From NCBI GenBank assembly GCA_934254825.1, contig CAKQMB010000001.1:1-64000 (forward strand): DNA of 64,000 bases. Direction: 5' to 3'. Position 1 is the first letter of the stretch, and every line of letters starts with the position of its first letter. The position numbers and the translations under genes are program-made. Positions 24,572 through 32,500 of the stretch are shown here, in pieces. The notes beneath the pieces were generated by a model. It saw only the letters and a list, made by a program, of their open reading frames with translations. It was not told where the DNA came from and searched no databases. The stretch is from an uncultured Clostridia bacterium (lineage in GTDB: Bacteria; Bacillota; Clostridia; Christensenellales; Borkfalkiaceae).

Positions 24572-24577
24572 AAAAAT

Positions 24578-25405
24578 ATGAAACAATTTACAATTTTCTC
24601 AAATGCGCTGGGCGTTTACAACTACACGTTATTGGCATACGAAAGATCAAGATATATGGGAGACTGGAAAAGTATTCTGCACAGTCATTCTTATATGGAA
24701 ATACTTTTTATTTCAGACGGCGAAGGCTTTTTAAGAATCCCCGGAAAAGATACCCATATCCACAAAGGAATGATAGTAATAATAAACCCGCTTACGCTTC
24801 ATACCGAAATTTCGCACTGGTCAAACAATCTGGAATATGCCTGTTTCTCTATCGGAAATATTATTTTCCAACAAGAAAAAACCGAACATAAAGATGTTTT
24901 TTTCTTTGATTTTTCCGGAGAGTTTGAAACATTATTCGATGTTTTAAGAGTTATCGAAAGGGAAGAAGTAGAAAAGAAGCCGTTCTGGGAATTCGCCGTA
25001 AGAAACGAAGTTAATAAATTTTTGTTATATATTTTAAGAAATACTTCGCTTATCTCGCAACCATACGACTCCAACGAAAAACCCGACGTAATATCAAATA
25101 TTCATTTGTATCTCACCTCAAGGTTTCAAGATGAGATTACCTTAGATAAATTATCTGAAATATTTTATCTTAATAAATATTACATTTCGCACGCATTCAA
25201 AGCCAAATACGGAAAATCTATAATCGCCGAACTTATAGAAATCCGATGCAACGAAGCCGAGCATTTGCTGAAATCCACAAATATGTCAATCGGAGACATC
25301 TCTGCCAACGTAGGCTTTAATTCTATCGCTCACTTTTCGAATACGTATAAAAAGATAAAGGGACAAACACCCGAGCAAGCAAAAAAATCTTCTCAAAAAA
25401 TTTAA
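24578..25405 (+). CDS. AraC-family transcriptional regulator of the glycan operon
   Basis: 275 aa from ATG 24578; an in-frame TTG at 24539 would add 13 residues but overlaps the promoter. The N-terminal half is a cupin-like sensor (HSHSYMEILFISDGEGFLRIPGKD, IHKGMIVIINPLTLHTEI). The C-terminal about 100 residues form the double helix-turn-helix of the family: ITLDKLSEIFYLNKYYISHAFKAKYG, then MSIGDISANVGFNSIAHFSNTYKKIKGQTPEQ. It is divergent from the operon that it presumably activates in response to a sugar. No Shine-Dalgarno lies before ATG 24578, which agrees with a leaderless message. It ends shortly before a hairpin with a T-run at 25451-25517. Confidence 0.9.
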   Translation: MKQFTIFSNALGVYNYTLLAYERSRYMGDWKSILHSHSYMEILFISDGEGFLRIPGKDTHIHKGMIVIINPLTLHTEISHWSNNLEYACFSIGNIIFQQEKTEHKDVFFFDFSGEFETLFDVLRVIEREEVEKKPFWEFAVRNEVNKFLLYILRNTSLISQPYDSNEKPDVISNIHLYLTSRFQDEITLDKLSEIFYLNKYYISHAFKAKYGKSIIAELIEIRCNEAEHLLKSTNMSIGDISANVGFNSIAHFSNTYKKIKGQTPEQAKKSSQKI

Positions 25406-25450
25406 TTTTAACCCCGCTTATTTTTTAGCTTTTTACGTTTTGACGATAAA

Positions 25451-25517
25451 ACGTGTGCTTGTCTTGATACAAGTCGGCTCGGCTTCGCCTCGCCGAAGAC
25501 AAGCACACGTCTTTTTT
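25451..25517. other. Hairpin with candidate rolling-circle nick site; also terminator-like
   Basis: Perfect 15-base arms at 25451-25465 and 25496-25510 (ACGTGTGCTTGTCTT and its complement) enclose a loop, and a T-run follows (25512-25517), so it can end the araC-type transcript. Within it, TCTTGATA (25462-25469) matches the nick consensus of the phiX174/pC194 replicon superfamily. A smaller alternative stem, CTTGT/ACAAG (25458-25462 and 25469-25473), would expose CTTGAT in its loop. It lies next to the Rep gene. Origin function is inference. Confidence 0.5.
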
Positions 25518-25564
25518 CAACCCATCCGTTATAACGACTCGTTCAATACTCAACCGCGTAAAAT

Positions 25565-25620
25565 CAAAGGCGCGGAAGTTTGCCGCTAAGCCGCTTGGCA
25601 AATCTTCCGCGCTGCCTTTG
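25565..25620. other. Second large hairpin of the Rep-side intergenic region
   Basis: Arms 25565-25584 and 25597-25620 pair over 20 positions (CAAAGGC, GCGGAAG and TTTGCC blocks against their complements) with two small bulges and a 12-base loop. No gene or T-run is associated with it. Confidence 0.65.
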
Positions 25621-25637
25621 GCTTTTTATTTTTCTTT

Positions 25638-25764
25638 ATTTGAGGGATTAGTCGCCCGTCAGGCAAGATTTGCGCAGGTTTTTAAAAGGGAGCGACCTCT
25701 GTGGTCGTAGGAATTTTAAAAATCAAACAAATCGCAGCATCACGGGATGAATAATTTCTCAAAT
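25638..25764. other. Third, 127-base imperfect palindrome directly after the Rep gene
   Basis: Nested complementary blocks run from outside in: ATTTGAG (25638-25644) with CTCAAAT (25758-25764), CCCGT (25655) with ACGGG (25742), TTTGCG with CGCA blocks, TTTTTAAAA with TTTTAAAAA, and a CGACC/GGTCG core around 25699. It starts right at the Rep stop codon. Together with the two preceding hairpins it recalls the hairpin-rich intergenic region of filamentous phages. Confidence 0.6.
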
Positions 25765-26790
25765 TCAATTGCATTTCGGCATTTGCTTTATTGTCTCCTC
25801 GCTTACCGTTCCAACTATACAGCCTTCGTCTATACATTTGAAGTCGTCGAAAAGAAGCAACTTCCTTTCTTCTTGCCCGACCTTCATAACTACATCCTCG
25901 GGGAGTATGTCCGAAATAAAATATTGCGGAAGTCCTCTCGAATAGACGATTCGCTCACCCGACTTCTCTATGTATTTCAGAATATAAGCCACAGCCGCTC
26001 CCATTTTGCGGTTATCGTCTATCTTCTCAAAGTCGCTTCTACCAAACCTTTCGTTGAAATATGTGTTTTGTGTCGTTGTTTGCCTTTGGTGAGTTATAAG
26101 GCTAAAATCATTTACCTCTTGTAACTCTCCCGGCATTGTTCCGTCGGGGATATAAAACAACCCATGAAAATGCAATCGCTTCTTTTCGGGCGATCTTTCC
26201 CACACGCCTGCATATTTCCATTGCTTTCTGTTGCTGAAATTCGAGAGGGTTTCTTTCAGTCTTTGTTTGAAACTGTTTTCGTCGTGCTTCTTTCCGTCAT
26301 AGGTAAATGTTACGAAAAAATTGAAATTTTGCAGGTTTACTTTTCTTACCAACCGCGTCCGCCTGCATATTAAATTCCTTTTCTTGCGTTCGAGGTTGTC
26401 GTCAACATAGGTTTCTGCTGTTTTTAAGTCCTTAAACAGCCCCGTCATACCGTCAATTATATGCTTCCGACGAATGTTTCGTTTTAAGTCGAAACTCTCT
26501 TTGTAGAGCCTCTCAAAGACTTCTTTCTTAGTCGTCCTCACGCCCTTTGCTTTGACCTTTTTCATAACGGGAACAATTTCGCCGTCAACGAACTCAACCT
26601 CTTGCAAAATATGTCCTTCTTCGGTAACAAGCACGGACGGTTCGAGTTTGTCCTCGGCTGGGTTTCCGTCCTCGCCGACTACAATTTCTTTTTCTTTAAA
26701 CTTTCGCCTCGGTTTCAGCCACCTCGTCGTATGCGGAATCGCTATGTGGTGCGACCCGTCGTAATATACCTTTGCTTTTTCATATATCAA
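25765..26790 (-). CDS. Rolling-circle replication initiator (HUH Rep, superfamily I)
   Basis: 341 aa. The start is TTG 26790, supported by GGGAGG 5 bases upstream; no in-frame ATG fits. The central catalytic core has FNFFVTFTYD (motif 1), KKRLHFHGLFYIP with the metal-binding His207 and His209 (the HUH-type motif), and AVAYILKYIEKSG with two tyrosines four apart (Tyr269, Tyr273), the phiX174 gpA / P2 A pattern. It nicks one strand at the origin and stays covalently bound. The N-terminal about 130 residues are not recognised. The gene sits between the hairpin-rich region and a membrane P-loop protein gene, as in inovirus-like elements. Confidence 0.85.
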   Translation of the reverse strand: MIYEKAKVYYDGSHHIAIPHTTRWLKPRRKFKEKEIVVGEDGNPAEDKLEPSVLVTEEGHILQEVEFVDGEIVPVMKKVKAKGVRTTKKEVFERLYKESFDLKRNIRRKHIIDGMTGLFKDLKTAETYVDDNLERKKRNLICRRTRLVRKVNLQNFNFFVTFTYDGKKHDENSFKQRLKETLSNFSNRKQWKYAGVWERSPEKKRLHFHGLFYIPDGTMPGELQEVNDFSLITHQRQTTTQNTYFNERFGRSDFEKIDDNRKMGAAVAYILKYIEKSGERIVYSRGLPQYFISDILPEDVVMKVGQEERKLLLFDDFKCIDEGCIVGTVSEETIKQMPKCN

Positions 26791-26836
26791 ACTTGCCTCC
26801 CTTGTCGTATAAAGTGGTGCGGCGATTCGCCTTAAC

Positions 26837-28885
26837 TTACTTATCCTCCTTGCCGTCGCATTTATACAACGAATTTATAAAATAACTGTTTTGCTGTTTC
26901 AATTCGGTTACCGTTGCCTTTACCGCGGAATACTCCGCATAATCGTTCAGTCCGACTTTTGTTTTCCGAGCCTGTTCGTTGAAATAGTCCGAAAAACAAT
27001 CGGTTGAAAACCTTCTGTTGTAAATCTTTCGGTTACATAAATAATACTTTTGTTTCTTTTTCTTTCCGTCCTGCGTTCCTCGCTCTTTTTCAATTTTTAA
27101 AATCGAATACCCGTACAAATTGTAATTTACCGCATTACGCTTATACAGCCACGCCGCAATCTTTTTCAATGTGTAAATAAGCAGCGTATTGTCGCCTCTC
27201 TTAAAGCGAAAATCCTCGTATAAGTCGATAAACCGTATATAAAACCACTCAATAAACATTTCTTCCAAAGTGTAAAACGATAAAGAAATGTACTGTTCGG
27301 AGCAATCTCGAATATGAATTATATCGCATAAATCTCTCGCATCCGCCCCCCAACTTTCGGGGCGTTGCTCGTCGGTAAATACCTTTATAAACGAGAAATT
27401 GTCTATCGTTGCAGAGTGCCGACACATTTTGAGCCACGAGTTAAAAAGGTCGTTCTTTTGATTAGTTTCCAAAGTCACCTTTTTGACTTCTTTCAGTTCG
27501 AGGTTGTTGCAACGCTCCTTGCCTATTTCAGTTATAAGGATTATTCCGAACTCGAAAGAGCCTGTGTTTTTATTGTTTTCGATTACTTTTCGTCCGAGCC
27601 TTAACGTATCGAAATCAAGGATATGCGAAAATCTTCCGTCCGTTTCATTGCCAAAAAAAGATAAATTCCATAACGGGAAATTACCGAGCGAAATTTGCTC
27701 GTTTGTTTCCCGAACGGAGTAATTACTCACAATTAAACTACTTTCTATAACGTAAATAAAATACAACATCGCGTAGGTGGATAACACGTCGAAAATATCC
27801 TCTTTATACAAGCCGTTGCCGTATGTTGTCGGATATTTTTCCGTGTCATAGCCATATAATTGCAAACCGCTGTTTTTATGCTTTTCGTAGCGTTTCCGCT
27901 TCTTTTCTATCCATATTTTTATAGTTGCAAGGTTGTAAATTACCCTATATTGCATACAGATTTTTATTTCTTTCTCGAACAAAATCCAAGGAAAATACGG
28001 AAATTTCATATCCGCTGTTTGAAGTCTTTTCAATGCTTCCTGTCGGAACATAACTTCCTGAGATAATGCCATATCTGTGATAAGCGTTGTCTTGCGTTTT
28101 CCCATCGAACCGCAAGACATAGAGACAATCGGAAGTTCGTTTATAAACCCGCAATTTCGAGCCTCAAAATGTTTCAGTTTGTTTAACGCCTTATTTTTGC
28201 GAATTTTTCCCCATATAAATAAGCCTGCAATCACAAACACCCACGGCGGAATTGTTTTGAAAACCACCTGCAAATCTATAATAAGTTTTGCTATCTGAAT
28301 AAACACCCCGGGGATATCGAAAGAGATTGCAAAATAAAAATAAAATGATAGAAACGCCATAACCATGCTTACAATATTTAGATTGAACAACCACATTGCA
28401 ATCCACGTTATCCAAATATACTTTTTAGACTTAATAAACTCAAAAAGTCCTTGTATAAGTCGATAAACAGGCAAAAACACCTTATCTTTAACACACAGTA
28501 AAACTTTTAAAGGCTTAGTGTTTTCGCCGTGTTTTATGTTCATTTCCGAGTAAATTCGCTTCGCTATAACCCACAACGCTATTATACACGGAAAGAGCAA
28601 TACAAAACTTTTACTCACCTTTACCGCTATATTATTTAAACCCGCAAGCCACGAAATAAAATTGCCTTTGCTGATAAAAGTAGTAAGGAATTTTACTATT
28701 TGACGTTTAAACTCTTCCGCCGTGGTCGGCAAATATCCGCTCGCTTTGAAAACATTTGAAAATGCGTTTACGGTTGGCGTGATATTGCTTTCACCTTTAA
28801 AAATAAGGCTGAAATATGCTAAGGCAAACGACCTTGTAATAACAGATACATATATCGATAGGGCTATGACAGGAACAAACGACAA
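26837..28885 (-). CDS. Zot/pI-like membrane P-loop protein, probably 5'-truncated
   Basis: The open frame is 682 codons, but its first about 25 codons (28812-28885) are the antisense of a serine recombinase gene and the TTG at 28885 has no ribosome binding site, so the true N-terminus is missing or uncertain. Several membrane segments lie in the first third (SFVLLFPCIIALWVIA, MWLFNLNIVSMVMAFLSFYFYFAI, PPWVFVIAGLFIWG). SCGSMGKRKTTL near residue 260 is a P-loop, and GIILITEIGKERCNN further on may be the second nucleotide-binding strand. This plan fits the assembly ATPase of filamentous (inovirus-like) phages, which exports ssDNA through the membrane. The Rep gene lies 46 bases downstream in the same direction. 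No coat protein genes are visible. Confidence 0.6.
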   Translation of the reverse strand: MSFVPVIALSIYVSVITRSFALAYFSLIFKGESNITPTVNAFSNVFKASGYLPTTAEEFKRQIVKFLTTFISKGNFISWLAGLNNIAVKVSKSFVLLFPCIIALWVIAKRIYSEMNIKHGENTKPLKVLLCVKDKVFLPVYRLIQGLFEFIKSKKYIWITWIAMWLFNLNIVSMVMAFLSFYFYFAISFDIPGVFIQIAKLIIDLQVVFKTIPPWVFVIAGLFIWGKIRKNKALNKLKHFEARNCGFINELPIVSMSCGSMGKRKTTLITDMALSQEVMFRQEALKRLQTADMKFPYFPWILFEKEIKICMQYRVIYNLATIKIWIEKKRKRYEKHKNSGLQLYGYDTEKYPTTYGNGLYKEDIFDVLSTYAMLYFIYVIESSLIVSNYSVRETNEQISLGNFPLWNLSFFGNETDGRFSHILDFDTLRLGRKVIENNKNTGSFEFGIILITEIGKERCNNLELKEVKKVTLETNQKNDLFNSWLKMCRHSATIDNFSFIKVFTDEQRPESWGADARDLCDIIHIRDCSEQYISLSFYTLEEMFIEWFYIRFIDLYEDFRFKRGDNTLLIYTLKKIAAWLYKRNAVNYNLYGYSILKIEKERGTQDGKKKKQKYYLCNRKIYNRRFSTDCFSDYFNEQARKTKVGLNDYAEYSAVKATVTELKQQNSYFINSLYKCDGKEDK

Positions 28886-30224
28886 AAGAACGGCATTTCA
28901 ACAAATGCTATCAGACAGCGAAAAGAAAACGTCATGGGAAGTCGTGTTGGTTTACGCAATAGACCGTTTCGGAAGAAACTCAATCGAAATCGCCGTAAAT
29001 AAACAACGACTTAAAAAGAACGGAAAAATTCTCATATCCGCCACGCAACGCACAAGCGAAAACATTGACGGAACTAAAAATCTTGACGGAATATTACTTG
29101 AAAACGTTTATATCGGCTTAGCCGAATACTACTCGGCGGAACTTTCTCAAAAAGTAACGCGCGGACAACTTGAAAATTTAAGCAAAGGGAATCACATAGG
29201 CGGCCCTGTTCCGTTCGGCTATCGTTCGGAAAACAAAAAAATCTATATCGACGAATCTCAGGCTGAAATAGTTCGCGAAATATTCGAAGAATACATTAAC
29301 GGAAAAACAGTACCGGAAATAGTAGCCGATTTAACCGACAGAGGTATTTATTACAACGGGAAGCCTTTCTCTTGCAACACTATGTATAAAATGATGAAAG
29401 CCAAACGTTATGCGGGGATTTATTATTATAAAGATAAACTTTACGAAAATATATTCCCCGCTATCATCTCAAAGGATACCTTTTCAAGAATACAAACCCT
29501 AATGGCTGCAAATCAGCTTGGGAAAAGGAGCACAGAAGTCGAATACATTTTGCGAGAAAAATTAGTATGCGGGTATTGCGGAAAATCGATGCAGGGAGAT
29601 TACGGAAGGTCTCATACTGGAAAACTTTTCTACTATTATATTTGTATGGGAAAGAAAAAACTTCGTAATTGTAACAAAAAAAGAATTCGTAAAGATTTAT
29701 TGGAAAAAGTCGTTATCGATACCACAGTGAATTTATTAAATAATGAGGAATCATTAACCTTAATAGCAACGGAAATCATCAAACTGCATAGCGAAAAAAC
29801 CGAAAGCGAAAGTATGCTTAAAATTCTTTCGGAACAAAAAAATGAGGCCGTTAAATCATTGAACAATATTATGAAAGCACTCGAAGCAGGAATAATCAAT
29901 GATACAACTAAAAACAGAATGGCTGAACTTGAAAGAACGATAAAGGAATTCGACAATAAAATTTTGTACGAAAAAGCAAAAATTGAAAATTGCGTAACCG
30001 TTGACGATATTAAGAAATTCGTTTTAACGGCATTAAAAAAGACTTCTTACGCGCTGATAAGAAATCTCATAAAGCAAATCGTCGTATATGATGACAAAAT
30101 AGAAATTTTCTACTACTATACAAGCAAAAATCCCGACGATAACGGTCGGGATTTTACTTTGATAGAGGGTTCGGATAACTACCCTTTGGTGCACCTTCGG
30201 GGACTCGAACCCCGGACCCACTGA
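28722..30224 (+). pseudogene. Large serine recombinase lacking its catalytic N-terminus
   Basis: Recombinase similarity starts only at codon 28812 (YAKANDLVITDTYIDRAMTG); the expected first about 35 residues with the YxRxS catalytic serine are replaced by antisense of the Zot-like gene. The remainder is intact: VLVYAIDRFGRN, LLENVYIGLAEYYSAELSQK, the recombinase domain GGPVPFGYR, the zinc ribbon LVCGYCGKSM ... CMGKKKLRNCNKK, and a coiled coil at about 360-440. The C-terminus HLRGLEPRTH is encoded by the 3' part of the tRNA-Lys gene on the other strand. The product would be unable to cut DNA. It looks like the integrase of an element inserted at the tRNA end, damaged by deletion or rearrangement at about 28812. 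Confidence 0.8.
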
Positions 30225-30262
30225 TTAAGAGTCAGTTGCTCTACCAACTGAGCTAAAGGTGC
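30187..30262 (-). tRNA. tRNA-Lys (CTT)
   Basis: Full cloverleaf with encoded CCA. The anticodon loop CTCTTAA gives CTT, reading AAG. The 5' end pairs GCACCTT with AAGGTGC. The recombinase reading frame on the opposite strand enters its 3' 38 bases, marking this gene as the likely integration target. Confidence 0.95.
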
Positions 30263-30264
30263 GA

Positions 30265-30340
30265 TGGTGATTCATCGGGGACTCGAACCCCGGACAACAT
30301 GATTAAAAGTCATGTGCTCTACCGCCTGAGCTAATGAACC
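30265..30340 (-). tRNA. tRNA-Lys (TTT)
   Basis: Cloverleaf with CCA; the anticodon loop CTTTTAA gives TTT (reads AAA/AAG). The acceptor stem GGTTCAT pairs with ATGAATC with one G-T pair. It lies two bases upstream of tRNA-Lys (CTT) in the same transcript. Confidence 0.95.
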
Positions 30341-30375
30341 ATATTAAATTTTTGCCCCTGTGAAGCTTGCGCTTT

Positions 30376-30450
30376 TGGCTGGGGTGGCAGGATTCGAACC
30401 TACGAATACTGGAATCAAAATCCAGTGCCTTACCGCTTGGCGACACCCCA
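30376..30450 (-). tRNA. tRNA-Gln (TTG)
   Basis: Cloverleaf with encoded CCA. The anticodon loop TTTTGAT gives TTG, reading CAA. The acceptor stem starts TGGGGTG and ends CACCCCA with discriminator G, as usual for tRNA-Gln. Confidence 0.95.
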
Positions 30451-30460
30451 ATATAAATAA

Positions 30461-30538
30461 TGGGGCGGGAGATGGGAGTCGAACCCACGACCTTCAGGAC
30501 CACAATCTGACGCTCTAACCAACTGCGCTACTCCCGCC
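30461..30538 (-). tRNA. tRNA-His (GTG)
   Basis: Cloverleaf with the anticodon loop TTGTGGT giving GTG. The extra 5' G pairs with C73, the identity feature of tRNA-His, and CCA is encoded. Confidence 0.95.
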
Positions 30539-30546
30539 ATAAGGCT

Positions 30547-30623
30547 TGGTGCGCCTGAAGGGATTCGAACCCCTGACACCCGCCTTAGAAGGGCGGTGCT
30601 CTATCCAACTGAGCTACAGGCGC
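30547..30623 (-). tRNA. tRNA-Arg (TCT)
   Basis: Cloverleaf with the anticodon stem CCGCC/GGCGG and loop CTTCTAA, giving TCT (AGA). The acceptor GCGCCTG pairs with CAGGCGC and CCA is encoded. Confidence 0.95.
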
Positions 30624-30668
30624 ATTTTGTGTCGGCAGAATCCCTGATTTATCGAACAAAGCCGATAA

Positions 30669-30742
30669 TGGAGCGGGTGATGGGAATCGGACCCACGCAA
30701 CCAGCTTGGAAGGCTGGTGTTCTACCATTGAACTACACCCGC
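30669..30742 (-). tRNA. tRNA-Gly (TCC)
   Basis: Cloverleaf with the anticodon stem CCAGC/GCTGG and loop CTTCCAA, giving TCC (GGA/GGG). The acceptor GCGGGTG pairs with CACCCGC, discriminator T, CCA encoded. It is the first gene of the six-tRNA transcript. Confidence 0.95.
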
Positions 30743-30762
30743 GTCACTCACAATGCTTGTAT

Positions 30763-30791
30763 ATTCTATCAAAATATCCGAGCATTGTCAA
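30763..30791 (-). promoter_or_regulatory. Promoter of the tRNA cluster
   Basis: A perfect TTGACA (30786-30791) and TAGAAT (30763-30768) are 17 bases apart on the minus strand, with TGA before the -10. The tRNA-Gly gene starts 21 bases beyond the -10. This is the strongest consensus promoter in the window, as expected for stable RNA. Confidence 0.85.
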
Positions 30792-30854
30792 ATGATTTTA
30801 TACCGTTTTCAAAAAATTTTTAAGATTATTTTTGCCGATTTCGTTTAAACTTTT

Positions 30855-30883
30855 TTTCGGGAAAAAATAGCGATTTTCCGAAA
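30855..30883. other. Hairpin after the opp operon
   Basis: TTTCGG (30855-30860) pairs with CCGAAA (30878-30883), extended by AAAA/TTTT. It lies just beyond the stop of the small membrane protein gene. A T-run follows only weakly on the minus strand, so terminator activity is uncertain. Confidence 0.4.
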
Positions 30884-30894
30884 TTATCAGACCG

Positions 30895-31206
30895 TTATTT
30901 AAGCCATAACCAAAGCAGTACGGCTACGCCCGCAAAACACGCGATCGCAAGAAGAAGTCTCGGCAAATAATACAGATACGCCGCTTTGATCATTGCCCGA
31001 CGTTCCTTTTTCGTTACGTTTACGCCCTCGTCCTTCTTCTTTTTTCTCGCGACGGACGGAAGGTTTTCCATACTGTAAACAGTGTGTCCGTCGTCGATAT
31101 AAACGGGTTTTTGTTTTTTCGGCTTGCGCTCTTTTTTCGTTTCTTTGTCTCCCGCCGTGTTTTCCTTTTCGTTTACTTTGCCGTTCGGTTCTTCGGACAC
31201 GATCAT
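30895..31206 (-). CDS. Small membrane protein at the end of the opp operon
   Basis: 103 aa. The N-terminal 75 residues are strongly charged and probably cytoplasmic (EKENTAGDKETKKERKPKKQKP). One membrane helix, LYYLPRLLLAIACFAGVAVLLWLWL, ends the protein. ATG 31206 overlaps the stop of the OppF-like gene by four bases (ATGA), so it is made with the transporter. No family is recognised. It could be an accessory or stabilising subunit of the ABC transporter, or an unrelated membrane protein. Confidence 0.7.
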   Translation of the reverse strand: MIVSEEPNGKVNEKENTAGDKETKKERKPKKQKPVYIDDGHTVYSMENLPSVARKKKKDEGVNVTKKERRAMIKAAYLYYLPRLLLAIACFAGVAVLLWLWLK

Positions 31207-32426
31207 TCTCCGTCCTTTCCGTCGGCGTTATTTACGTTACTTTCCGATTTCTCGGGTTCGGTCGGGTTTTCGCCCTCCGCCTTGTTTCCTTTACCCTTTA
31301 ACTTATTTAAAAAAGAATTGGCTTTTTTAAGGTCGGCAAGACGTTTCTTCTCGGCTTCTTCCTCGGCGCGTTTTCTTTCGAGTTCGGCATATTCCTCGTC
31401 GTATTTGGCAAGGTTTGCCATAACCTCCTCGTCGTAAAGGTGGCAAGCTACGAAATGTCCCTGTTTTGCCTCGTGATAGCTCGGTTCGTGAATTTTGCAC
31501 ACGTTCATACACTGCGAGCAACGCGTGTGGAATTTGCAACCCTTAGGCGGATTTGCGGGGGACGGAATATCGCCTTCCAGAATGATCCTCTTCATCTTGT
31601 AATCGGGATCGGGAACGGGAACGGCGGAGAACAACGCTTTCGTGTAAGGGTGAAGCGGATTGTCGAAAATTTCGTCCGTTTCGCCAAGCTCCATCATATT
31701 GCCGAGGTACATTACGAGTATCTGATCGGTGATGTATTTTACAACCGAAAGATCGTGAGAAATGAACACATAAGTAAGGTTCATTTTGTTCTGTAAGTCC
31801 TTCAATAAGTTGATTATCTGGGCTTGTATGGAAACATCGAGTGCGGAAACGGGTTCGTCGCAGATGACGAGACGAGGGTTTACCGCAAGCGCTCTCGCGA
31901 TGCAGATACGCTGCCGTTGACCGCCCGAAAACTCGTGCGGGTAACGGTCGTAATGCTGAGGCTGCAAACCGCATTTTTTCATTATTTCGAGTACATAAGA
32001 ATGCACTTCTTCCTTAGGCACGATTTTGTGAATTCTTACGGCTTCCGCGATAATGTTGCCGACCGTCATTCTCGGCGGCAAAGACGAATACGGATCCTGG
32101 AAAATAAGCTGAATATCGGTACGATATTTACTCATTTCCTTACGGCTTATATTCGTTATATCCTCACCCTCGAAGATGATCTGTCCGCCGTTCGAGTCGT
32201 AAAGCTTCAAAATGGTTCTGCCGAGCGTGGTTTTGCCGCAACCCGACTCCCCTACGACGCCTATCGTGGTACCCGTTTTCACCTTAAAGCTTACGTTATC
32301 TACGGCTTTAAGATATGCTTCGGGCTTGCCGAACAACGATTTTTTTATTACGAAATATTTTTTAAGATTGTTTACTTCGAGAATATATTCTCCGTTATAT
32401 CCCTTTTGTTCTATGGTATTGTCCAT
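31203..32426 (-). CDS. oppF: Oligopeptide ABC transporter ATPase (OppF-like)
   Basis: 407 aa. Walker A is GESGCGKTT (59-67), the signature SGGQRQR (167-173) and Walker B VICDE (187-191). The C-terminal OppD/F motif with cysteines 297, 303, 306, 310 and 328 follows (KGCKFHTRCSQCMNVC), as in peptide-importer ATPases. The last about 75 residues are an unusual extension: a charged helix (ERKRAEEEAEKKRLADLKK) and an acidic tail, absent from standard OppF of about 320 aa. It hydrolyses ATP to drive uptake, paired with OppD from the next gene upstream. Its last codons overlap the small membrane protein gene. Confidence 0.92.
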   Translation of the reverse strand: MDNTIEQKGYNGEYILEVNNLKKYFVIKKSLFGKPEAYLKAVDNVSFKVKTGTTIGVVGESGCGKTTLGRTILKLYDSNGGQIIFEGEDITNISRKEMSKYRTDIQLIFQDPYSSLPPRMTVGNIIAEAVRIHKIVPKEEVHSYVLEIMKKCGLQPQHYDRYPHEFSGGQRQRICIARALAVNPRLVICDEPVSALDVSIQAQIINLLKDLQNKMNLTYVFISHDLSVVKYITDQILVMYLGNMMELGETDEIFDNPLHPYTKALFSAVPVPDPDYKMKRIILEGDIPSPANPPKGCKFHTRCSQCMNVCKIHEPSYHEAKQGHFVACHLYDEEVMANLAKYDEEYAELERKRAEEEAEKKRLADLKKANSFLNKLKGKGNKAEGENPTEPEKSESNVNNADGKDGE

Positions 32427-32500
32427 TTGTTTTCTCCGATTTTTACGCCGTACCGCGCCGGATTGACCGAACGCAAAACGACTTTACGGGCATTCTCTGA

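Noticed and set aside
24539..24577. TTG 24539 as start of the AraC-type regulator
   Set aside because: It would place the promoter -35 and -10 inside the coding region, and GGAG is only three bases from the TTG. ATG 24578 fits the predicted transcription start better, though this is not proven.
25451..25517. Simple intrinsic terminator as the only role of this hairpin
   Set aside because: A T-run is present, so termination is likely, but the embedded nick consensus in an alternative small stem-loop beside a matching Rep makes a second role plausible. I kept both readings.
28722..28811. First 30 codons of the recombinase reading frame as a genuine N-terminus
   Set aside because: They are the complement of membrane-protein coding sequence, show none of the YxRxS recombinase motif, and GTG 28722 has no ribosome binding site.
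30187..30262. Direct repeat of the tRNA-Lys 3' end as left attachment site near 25.4-25.8 kb
   Set aside because: Only a six-base match (GACTCG) was found there, which is not significant.
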